A stretch of DNA of 9,803 nt, taken from assembly GCA_036524155.1 (NCBI GenBank), contig DATDCV010000217.1, positions 1-9,803 on the forward strand, in the 5' to 3' direction. Each line of letters begins with the position of its first letter. Position 1 is the stretch's first letter. This stretch comes from DATDCV01 sp036524155. Its GTDB lineage: Bacteria > Verrucomicrobiota > Verrucomicrobiia > Limisphaerales > UBA8199. The notes under the pieces are model-generated. The model had not been told where the DNA came from. It did not search any database and saw only the letters and a list, made by a program, of their open reading frames with translations. This document shows positions 1 to 6,231 of this stretch, in pieces. Position numbers and translations under genes: made by a program.

Positions 1-965
1 ACCAGCGCCCCCTTGTTGTCCTTGAGTTTGAACTCCTTTGCCAGCGACGGGGTGACGTCCTGGATCATGACACCCAGGTAGCCTCGAGTGACGTGGCCGT
101 CTTTGACTAGGCTGTCCATGACATCACGGGCGAGGTTGACCGGAATCGCAAATCCAATGCCCTGGTTGCCCCCGCTCCGGCTCAGAATCGCCGTGTTGAT
201 GCCGATCAACCTGCCCTCGGCGTCCACCAATGCGCCGCCGGAATTGCCCGGGTTGATCGCCGCATCGGTCTGGATAAAGTCTTCGTAGTCCAGCCCCACT
301 GTGCCCCCGCGCCCCGTGGCGCTGACAATCCCCGTCGTGACCGTCTGGCCGATCCCGAACGGATTGCCGATCGCCAGCACCACGTCCCCCACCTCCACCT
401 TGTCACTGTCTGCCATCCCCACGGCCGGCAGGTCCTTGGCGTCAACTTTGATTACCGCCACATCGCTCTTTGGGTCGCGGCCAATTACTTTCGCCGTGAA
501 CTCGCGCCCGTCCTGCAGCGCCACCTTCACTTCGTCCGCACCATCCACCACGTGGTTGTTCGTCAGGATGTAACCGTTCTTGGTGACGATCACCCCCGAC
601 CCGATGCCCTGCTGCCGCGGAATCTCCATCTGGCGTCGGGGCATGCGGCCGTTCGGGATTTGCTCGCCGAAGAACCGGCGAAACAGGTCGTCCATATCCT
701 GACTCGGCCCGTTATACGCCATGTTGTGAACCTTGGTCGTCGTAAATACCTTTACGACGCCCGGCGTGACTTTCTTCACCACGGGTGCGAAACTCGTCCG
801 GCCCCCCACCTCGCGTGTGATGGGGCGCTCGTCCACCGCCGGCGGGCTGAACGACTCCGCTTTTGGTTTCTGTGTAAATGCCAGTGCCGATCCAGCCAGC
901 ACCAGCGCGCTCCCCAGGGCGAGTGCGCTTACCCGGTTGCTGACGGGCTGAAATAATCGTTTCAT
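1..965 (-). CDS. htrA: HtrA/DegP-family periplasmic serine protease (3' end outside window)
   Basis: This is a periplasmic trypsin-like protease/chaperone that degrades misfolded envelope proteins. The reading frame stays open from ATG at 965 to the window edge (321 codons), so the C-terminus is missing. An N-terminal signal peptide ends near residue 29 (AGSALA|F). The protease domain covers about residues 58-285 and holds the whole catalytic triad: His138 in TNNHVV, Asp168 in SDVAVIKV and Ser242 in NPGNSGGAL. The short LA-type loop with DDLFRRFFGE is typical of DegQ/MucD-like members. The first PDZ domain begins near residue 293 (RGYLGVMIQDV) and is cut off; family members carry one or two PDZ domains. 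A purine-rich GAGGAAGAAAGG lies just upstream of the ATG and supports this start. The gene is divergent from rpsL. Assignment to the family is very secure; DegP versus DegQ/MucD cannot be decided. Confidence 0.95.
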   Translation of the reverse strand, partial: MKRLFQPVSNRVSALALGSALVLAGSALAFTQKPKAESFSPPAVDERPITREVGGRTSFAPVVKKVTPGVVKVFTTTKVHNMAYNGPSQDMDDLFRRFFGEQIPNGRMPRRQMEIPRQQGIGSGVIVTKNGYILTNNHVVDGADEVKVALQDGREFTAKVIGRDPKSDVAVIKVDAKDLPAVGMADSDKVEVGDVVLAIGNPFGIGQTVTTGIVSATGRGGTVGLDYEDFIQTDAAINPGNSGGALVDAEGRLIGINTAILSRSGGNQGIGFAIPVNLARDVMDSLVKDGHVTRGYLGVMIQDVTPSLAKEFKLKDNKGAL

Positions 966-1179
966 ATGCCTTTCTTCCTCTGTTCGCTGTTTGTTGGTTT
1001 CTGTTTCTCTTAAAGAACCTGCCTCAATAGACCACCCTCCCATGACGACAGCCTTTCACCGGGATTACAGATTTGAAAGGTGCCGCCCAGCGAAGCCTTA
1101 TCGTTCTCGCCGACCTTTAGCCCCAGCGCGCACCCCGCCATAGTAAACCGCGGCCTTCCCAATGTTGTGCAAATAGTTG

Positions 1180-1208
1180 TTGCAGGCCCTCCTTCCGCTC
1201 GCTATATT
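1180..1208 (+). promoter_or_regulatory. Candidate sigma70 promoter of the rpsL-rpsG(-fusA) operon
   Basis: TTGCAG at 1180-1185 and TATATT at 1203-1208 are separated by exactly 17 bases, close to the TTGACA-17-TATAAT consensus. Transcription would start near 1215, giving a leader of about 47 nt before the S12 start codon. It lies in the divergent region between htrA and rpsL, where an operon promoter is expected. I saw no equally good promoter for htrA on the other strand. Confidence 0.65.
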
Positions 1209-1219
1209 CCTCGCTCCGT

Positions 1220-1253
1220 TTGCCTTTCAGGCAATTCGGACCCGAATTTTTTT
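1220..1253 (+). promoter_or_regulatory. Tandem hairpins with T-run in the rpsL leader, possible attenuator
   Basis: Two small hairpins abut in the predicted leader. The first is TTGCCT-ttc-AGGCAA (1220-1234). The second is ATTCG-gacc-CGAAT (1234-1247), which runs directly into seven Ts (1247-1253), eight bases before the ATG. The second has the shape of a weak intrinsic terminator. The gene upstream is divergent, so nothing else needs terminating here; attenuation of the str operon is a reasonable inference. The stem is only 5-6 bp, so the T-run could instead be an A/U-rich ribosome (S1) docking site. Confidence 0.35.
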
Positions 1254-1261
1254 ACGCGAAA

Positions 1262-1687
1262 ATGCCGACAATCAATCAATTAGTCCGTAAAGGCCGCAGC
1301 AAGCTGAAGCACAAGTCAAAATCGCCGGCGCTGCACAACTCGCCCTTCCGGCGAGGCGTCTGCATCCAGGTGATGACCCGCACCCCCAAAAAGCCTAATT
1401 CGGCTATGCGAAAGGTCGCGAAAGTGCGCTTGACCAACGGCCACGAGGTGATCGCGTACATCCCCGATGAAGGCCACAATCTACAGGAGCACTCCATCGT
1501 TCTGGTTCGCGGCGGCCGCGTGAAGGATTTGCCGGGCGTTCGCTATCATATTGTTCGGGGAACCCTTGACGCCGCCGGCGTTGAAAAACGCCGGGTCAGC
1601 CGCTCCAAATACGGCGTCAAGCGCCCCAAGGAAGGCGCCAAACCAGCCGCCGCACCCGCCGCCGCGCCCGCGCCTGCGGCCGCCTAA
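1262..1687 (+). CDS. rpsL: 30S ribosomal protein S12
   Basis: This protein of the small-subunit decoding centre helps control translational accuracy. The sequence is unmistakable: MPTINQLVRKGR at the start, TRTPKKPNSAMRKVAKVRL around residues 39-57 and EGHNLQEHS at 70-78, then RGGRVKDLPGVRYH at 83-96 and RSKYGVKRPK at 114-123. Lys43 and Lys88, positions where changes give streptomycin resistance in other bacteria, are wild type. Asp89 is the residue methylthiolated by RimO in E. coli. The start at 1262 gives the canonical S12 N-terminus; a start at 1220 would add 14 residues with no family support. The protein has 141 residues against about 124 normally, because of an extra Ala/Pro-rich tail after Lys123. 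No clear Shine-Dalgarno precedes the ATG. First gene of the str operon, 56 nt before rpsG. Confidence 0.97.
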   Translation: MPTINQLVRKGRSKLKHKSKSPALHNSPFRRGVCIQVMTRTPKKPNSAMRKVAKVRLTNGHEVIAYIPDEGHNLQEHSIVLVRGGRVKDLPGVRYHIVRGTLDAAGVEKRRVSRSKYGVKRPKEGAKPAAAPAAAPAPAAA

Positions 1688-1743
1688 CCTCTTAACCCTT
1701 CACCGGTTTACCGCTTTAACCTCTCTAACGATTTAACGAACGC

Positions 1744-2217
1744 ATGTCTCGAAGACGCCAAGCAGTCAGACGCCCGATTCTCAAGGACGCCAAATACAAC
1801 AGCACCCTGGTTTCACGCCTCGTCAACACGGTCATGGAGTGCGGCAAAAAAACTGTCGCCCAAAGAATTGTTTACGGCGCTTTTGACCAGATCGCGGAAA
1901 AGAATCCGGCCACGAATCCACTCGATATCCTCCAACGGGCGGTGGATAACGCCAAACCGCGTCTGGAGGTAAAGGCCCGTCGCGTCGGCGGCGCCACTTA
2001 CCAGGTCCCTCTCGAAGTCCCCGCCGACCGCCAGTTCGCTCTGGCTCTGCGCTGGCTTGTGGATTTTGCCGACGCCCGCAAAGGTATCCCCATGAAAGAA
2101 GCCCTCGCCTCCGAAATCCTCGAGGCCTATCAGGGACAGGGCAATGCCATCCGCAAACGTGATGAAGTTCACAAAATGGCCCAGGCTAACAAAGCCTTTG
2201 CGCATTTCCGCTGGTAA
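1744..2217 (+). CDS. rpsG: 30S ribosomal protein S7
   Basis: S7 nucleates assembly of the 30S head by binding the 3' major domain of 16S rRNA and contacts tRNA at the E site. The 157-residue length is normal for bacterial S7. Recognisable segments are SRRRQAVRRPILKDAKYNS at the start, the central GGATYQVPLEV motif near residues 78-88, and the C-terminal KRDEVHKMAQANKAFAHFRW. It follows rpsL by 56 nt in the conserved str-operon order. The gap is pyrimidine-rich with three TTAAC-like stretches (near 1692, 1716 and 1733) and has no obvious Shine-Dalgarno, so translation may depend on coupling or on S1. In E. coli S7 represses its own operon by binding the S12-S7 gap; I could not recognise that structure here. 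Confidence 0.97.
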   Translation: MSRRRQAVRRPILKDAKYNSTLVSRLVNTVMECGKKTVAQRIVYGAFDQIAEKNPATNPLDILQRAVDNAKPRLEVKARRVGGATYQVPLEVPADRQFALALRWLVDFADARKGIPMKEALASEILEAYQGQGNAIRKRDEVHKMAQANKAFAHFRW

Positions 2218-2235
2218 GACATTTTATTCATAGTC

Positions 2236-2272
2236 CGCCCCGACGGCCGCAAGTTCTCGGGGCGTTTTTATT
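2236..2272 (+). terminator. Rho-independent terminator (or partial attenuator) between rpsG and fusA
   Basis: A perfect 8-bp GC-rich stem, CGCCCCGA (2236-2243) with TCGGGGCG (2257-2264), encloses a 13-nt loop and is followed at once by TTTTTATT. This is a textbook intrinsic terminator only 19 nt after the rpsG stop codon. It would separate the ribosomal protein genes from fusA or reduce read-through into it. Confidence 0.8.
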
Positions 2273-2313
2273 CCTGGCGCCTGTGGTTTCAAAAGATTGA
2301 TTTGGAGAATTAG

Positions 2314-4506
2314 ATGGAAGCAGTACTGGACAAAGAAAAATCGACCGCCGCCTCTTCGCCGAATTCGCCGAAGCGGCCGTACCCCATGGAACGTACCCGC
2401 AATATCGGCATCGCCGCCCATATTGACGCCGGCAAAACCACCACCACCGAACGCATTTTGTTTTATACCGGGCTGATCCACAAAATGGGCGATGTCGACG
2501 ATGGCAACACCGTCACCGACTGGATGGAGCAGGAACGCGAGCGCGGCATCACCATTACCTCCGCCGCTACCACCTGTTATTGGACCCAGAAGGACGATGG
2601 CGCCTTCAAATCTCAGACCGGCGTGCCCCACCGCGTTAATATCATCGACACCCCGGGCCACGTTGATTTTACCGCCGAGGTCGAACGTTCCATGCGCGTT
2701 CTTGACGGCGCGGTCGCCGTGTTCTGCGGCGTCGCCGGCGTGCAACCCCAGTCCGAAACCGTCTGGCGGCAGGCCACTAAATACAAAGTCCCGCGCATTG
2801 CCTTCGTCAACAAAATGGACCGCACCGGCGCCGATTTTTCCAATGCCCTCAACGACATGCGCAAGAAGCTCGGCGCCTACGCTTACCCCATCTTCCTGCC
2901 GGTCGGTAAAGAAGACAACTTCCGGGGCGTCGTCGACGTCGTCAATCAAAAAGCGGTCATCTACGACGAAGCCGATGAAATGGGCGTCAAATATGACGTC
3001 ACCGCGATCCCGCCCGACCTCAAGGACGCCGCCGCTGCCGCCCTCGCTGAGCTTATCGACGCCGTCTCCAACAAGGATGACCAAATCGCCGAACTCGTCA
3101 TCGAGAACAAGCCCATCACTCCCAGCGACCTCAAGGCCGCCATTCGCCGCCTGACCTGCAAGCTCCAACTGGTTCCGGTTCTCTGCGGCTCCGCCTTCCG
3201 TAAACGCGGCGTCCAACCCCTCGTTGACGCCGTCGTCGATTACCTGCCCTCACCCCTCGACGTCCCGCCGGCTGTCGGCATCGCTCCTGACTCCAATCAA
3301 CAGGTCGAGGTCATGTCTGACGACAATCGCAAGTTTTGCTCCCTCGCCTTCAAACTCTGGACCGATCCCTATGTCGGCAAGCTCGTCTTCTTCCGGGTTT
3401 ACAGCGGCACGCTCAAGAAGGGCGACATTATCTACAACCCCCGCACCCGCAAACGCGAGCGCGTCAGCCGCGTCATGATGATCCAGGCCGACAAACGCAT
3501 CGACGTCGAAACCACTTTCGCCGGCGACATCGCCGCGCTCGTAGGACTTAGAAACATCACCACCGGTGACACCCTCTGCGACGAGGATCTCGAAATTCTG
3601 CTCGAGCCGCCGACTTTCCCCGAGCCCGTGATCTCGATGGCCGTCGAGCCCAAGACCAAAGCCGACCGCGAGAAAATGAGTGAGGGTCTCCAGCGCCTCG
3701 CCGAGGAGGATCCCACCTTCCGTTGTTTCACCAACGAGGAAACCGGCCAGCTTATCATCGCCGGCATGGGCGAGCTCCACCTCGACATTATCCGCGACCG
3801 GCTCTTCCGGGAGTTCAAGGTCGGTGCCAACGCCGGTGCGCCCCAAATCGCCTATCGTGAAACGGTTACCAAACCGGCTGAAGGCGAGGGTAAGTTTATC
3901 CGGCAATCCGGCGGCCGTGGCCAATATGGCCACGCCCTGATCACCCTCGCCCCCAATGAGCGCGGCAAAGGTGTTGAGATCGAAGACAAGATTGTCGGCG
4001 GCGCGATCCCGAAGCAGTACATCTCTTCCGTAGTCAAGGGGATCGAAGAAGCCGTTGCGGGCGGTGTTCTGGCCGGGTTTCCGATGGTCGACATCAAAGT
4101 GCAAATCGTTGACGGCACCTTCCACGAGGTTGACTCCAGCGAACTGGCTTTCAAAATGGCCGGCATCTTCGCGCTGAAAGACGCCGCCAGGAAAGCCAAT
4201 GCCATCCTCCTTGAGCCGATCATGAAGGTCGAGGTCACCACCCCGGATGAATACCAGGGCGACCTGCTCGGTGATATTAATCGTCGCCGTGGTAAGATTG
4301 TCCACATCGAGGCCAAGGACACCTCCACCGTGCTCAGCGCCGAAGTGCCCCTCGCTGAAATGTTTGGTTATGCCACAGCGATCCGGTCGCTCTCCAAGGG
4401 CCGCGCCGCCTACTCGATGGAGCCGTTCCGCTTCGAACCGGTTCCTGCCAACATCGCTGCCGGCATTCTCGATACCAACAAAGGCAGACCCGCCGCCCGG
4501 GCCTGA
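2314..4506 (+). CDS. fusA: Translation elongation factor G
   Basis: EF-G is the GTPase that drives tRNA-mRNA translocation and, with RRF, ribosome recycling. It has 730 residues. The G domain shows the P-loop AHIDAGKT (35-42), switch I RGIT (77-80), DTPGH (112-116, with the GTPase-activating His116), NKMD (166-169) and GSAF (292-295). Domain II follows (about 335-430), then domain III, domain IV with its tip loop (TFHEVDSSELAF, 602-613), and the C-terminal domain (LLEPIMKVEVTTPDEYQGD, MFGYATAIRSLSKGRAAYSM). The start at 2314 is supported by GGAG at 2304-2307 with a 6-nt spacer. It gives about 18 extra N-terminal residues rich in Ser/Ala/Pro/Lys; the next Met (residue 25, at 2386) would give a more usual N-terminus but lacks such a site. 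It lies 96 nt after rpsG, beyond a strong terminator hairpin. No separate promoter is evident. Confidence 0.97.
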   Translation: MEAVLDKEKSTAASSPNSPKRPYPMERTRNIGIAAHIDAGKTTTTERILFYTGLIHKMGDVDDGNTVTDWMEQERERGITITSAATTCYWTQKDDGAFKSQTGVPHRVNIIDTPGHVDFTAEVERSMRVLDGAVAVFCGVAGVQPQSETVWRQATKYKVPRIAFVNKMDRTGADFSNALNDMRKKLGAYAYPIFLPVGKEDNFRGVVDVVNQKAVIYDEADEMGVKYDVTAIPPDLKDAAAAALAELIDAVSNKDDQIAELVIENKPITPSDLKAAIRRLTCKLQLVPVLCGSAFRKRGVQPLVDAVVDYLPSPLDVPPAVGIAPDSNQQVEVMSDDNRKFCSLAFKLWTDPYVGKLVFFRVYSGTLKKGDIIYNPRTRKRERVSRVMMIQADKRIDVETTFAGDIAALVGLRNITTGDTLCDEDLEILLEPPTFPEPVISMAVEPKTKADREKMSEGLQRLAEEDPTFRCFTNEETGQLIIAGMGELHLDIIRDRLFREFKVGANAGAPQIAYRETVTKPAEGEGKFIRQSGGRGQYGHALITLAPNERGKGVEIEDKIVGGAIPKQYISSVVKGIEEAVAGGVLAGFPMVDIKVQIVDGTFHEVDSSELAFKMAGIFALKDAARKANAILLEPIMKVEVTTPDEYQGDLLGDINRRRGKIVHIEAKDTSTVLSAEVPLAEMFGYATAIRSLSKGRAAYSMEPFRFEPVPANIAAGILDTNKGRPAARA

Positions 4507-4581
4507 CCCGCAGGTTCGTGCCCGGTCGTTTCGGCAGCGCGGACTCCGCCTTCGCCTCGCCGGGCCACCGCCCGTGGTCTG
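4507..4581. other. Convergent gap between fusA and the EEP-like gene
   Basis: Two genes end facing each other across 75 bases. Small GC-rich hairpins can be drawn, such as CGGGC-cacc-GCCCG (4561-4574) and GCGG-act-CCGC (4539-4549), but no T-run follows on either strand. I see no convincing intrinsic terminator for either gene. Confidence 0.4.
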
Positions 4582-6231
4582 TTACGCGGGCAGGCTGGAG
4601 TCCGATTTCCCCCTCGCTTGTTCCCTCATCCGGGCGCGGACGCTTTCCATCTCGAGCTTCACCTGGGCAATTCGCGACCGGATGTGTTCGCGATTCTCTT
4701 CCCGCGCCGCCAGCAGCTCCAGGGAGAGTTCTTCGATGCGGCGTTCGTAGTTCTCGGTTTGCTGCCGGATCTGCAGCTCGATGCGGCCCAAACGCTCCTC
4801 AACCCGGACCGCCTTCAACGCCGCGCTCTGCTGCGCTTCCAGCAGTGCTGTCCGGTCAGTCACCAGCTTGCGCACGAATTTCTTCCTCAACCACCGGCTG
4901 AGCCGGCCCGCAAGCCTCTGCTTGGCCAACGCCTCTGCCCGTTCCGCCCGCTGCTCCGCTTTCCGGGCCCGTTCCTCCCAGCTCCCCGCTGGTGCCTGGA
5001 CTCGCGGCAGCTCAACCGTCTCCACCAGGGGAACCCTTGAACCCTCCGTGCCTTCAGGCGCGTCAACGCCGGTGCCTGACGGAGCGGAGACCGTCACGGT
5101 GTAAGATGCAGCCCGAGCGAGTTCGAGCGGGACATGGTCGACTAGCAATCGCGGGTCGGATTGTGGCACTCGCCTCGCGGTCCTCGAGATGTACCACAAC
5201 AGGAAGAGCAGGGCCGTCGTCATGCCGCCGCCTACGGCCCACCACCAGGCCGGCGGGTTGTCGGCGCCCGGTTGTCCCGGCGCCAGGCTTTTGGAGTGCG
5301 CGCCCACACCGGGCCAATCGGCTTGCCGCAGCGCTGTCGCGCGCACCTGTAATTCCTGCGCCCGCGCGGTCCAGGCTGCCGCCGCCAAAGCAGGATCCAG
5401 TTCAAGGTCGCACGTCACTGGGTAGCGGCCCATCACCGCCGTGCGTGGCCTCAGCGGCGAAGGGAACACGGCAGATTGCGCTAGCACGAAATCACACGTC
5501 CGACCAGGTTGGCCGGCCTTCTGCGAAACTGTTGCCCGCTCGTCGGCCCCCAGCGCCTCGAGTGTGTCCACATACCCCGCCTCCTGCAATGTCCCCACCA
5601 ACTGCTTCAGAGCGCTCTGCTCCGCCTCCCCTGTGCGCTCGCTACTGAGCCCGACCACAAATGTCTGCACCCGGTTGACTTCCCAGCGCGAAATCGAGTC
5701 GATTTGATCCCGCAATTGCCGCGCCGCGTCGGCAGCCTCTACAGCATCCACAATCTTCGCGCAGACAAACCCTAACCGCTGGCCCCGCGTTTGCAGCGCC
5801 GCAACCGCAAGTCCACCGCCCGCATTCGAGCCGTGCCACGGTTCAGTCCAGGTGAAATAGCCTTTCCCCTTCGCGAGCACCGCCACCTGGCCGTTCGTCC
5901 TGACCGAACCCTGCGGATCGCGGAACGATGTGCAAACCAAGACGTTATAACGCTCGGGTCTGAGCGCCTCGGCCAGCTTGCCGCACTCCTGCCAGTCTCG
6001 AACGCCTTGCAGCAGAATCACATCCGGATTCAGAGACCTGAGGTTGGCCAACACTTGCTGGAGCGGTGGTCCGGTGGCCGCGGATTGAACATTCCAGCTC
6101 GTCACACGCACCGTGTCTGCCAAAACCCCCAACCCCGACAAACCCACTAGCAACGCGCTTGCTGCCCGCCCCAAAACCCTGTTTCCGCAGACTCGGGTTG
6201 CCGGCAGAGAGAGCTTCACGTGCGCTTTCAT
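4582..6231 (-). CDS. Membrane-anchored protein with degenerate EEP-fold domain and C-terminal coiled coil
   Basis: The 549-residue protein starts with a signal peptide or signal anchor (to about residue 38, GVLA|D). An endonuclease/exonuclease/phosphatase-like domain follows (about 40-278), opening with VRVTSWNVQS and NPDVILLQGVRD. Most catalytic positions of that fold appear lost. The metal-binding Glu of the usual LLQEV is Gly76, the GDFN motif is replaced by GLSS (194-197), and the final SDH is replaced by MGR before YPV (270-272). Asn47 and an Asp in CDFVLAQ (247) remain. A transmembrane helix (about 328-348) is followed by SRTARR, which suggests the EEP-like domain is outside the cytoplasm and the tail inside. 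The tail has heptad-like, charged coiled-coil segments (about 418-440 and 475-540). The start codon overlaps the upstream stop as ATGA, implying translational coupling. Function unknown; a binding or scaffold role is only a guess. Confidence 0.8.
   Translation of the reverse strand: MKAHVKLSLPATRVCGNRVLGRAASALLVGLSGLGVLADTVRVTSWNVQSAATGPPLQQVLANLRSLNPDVILLQGVRDWQECGKLAEALRPERYNVLVCTSFRDPQGSVRTNGQVAVLAKGKGYFTWTEPWHGSNAGGGLAVAALQTRGQRLGFVCAKIVDAVEAADAARQLRDQIDSISRWEVNRVQTFVVGLSSERTGEAEQSALKQLVGTLQEAGYVDTLEALGADERATVSQKAGQPGRTCDFVLAQSAVFPSPLRPRTAVMGRYPVTCDLELDPALAAAAWTARAQELQVRATALRQADWPGVGAHSKSLAPGQPGADNPPAWWWAVGGGMTTALLFLLWYISRTARRVPQSDPRLLVDHVPLELARAASYTVTVSAPSGTGVDAPEGTEGSRVPLVETVELPRVQAPAGSWEERARKAEQRAERAEALAKQRLAGRLSRWLRKKFVRKLVTDRTALLEAQQSAALKAVRVEERLGRIELQIRQQTENYERRIEELSLELLAAREENREHIRSRIAQVKLEMESVRARMREQARGKSDSSLPA

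Noticed and set aside
966..1179. Search for an htrA promoter on the minus strand
   Set aside because: TTGAGG- and TTTAAG-like pieces occur, but no pair has acceptable spacing, so I did not call one.
2224..4305. Long minus-strand open frames (330 and 351 codons) opposite fusA
   Set aside because: They are antisense to a highly conserved gene. Their compositions are skewed to Gly/Asp/Val as expected from the complement of biased codons, and no family motif is visible.
4507..4581. Possible bidirectional terminator between the convergent genes
   Set aside because: Only short GC stems without T-runs on either strand.
4618..5648. Plus-strand open frames opposite the EEP-like gene
   Set aside because: They are Pro/Arg/Ser-rich shadow translations with no recognisable domain, while the minus-strand frame has a signal peptide, a transmembrane helix and coherent domains.
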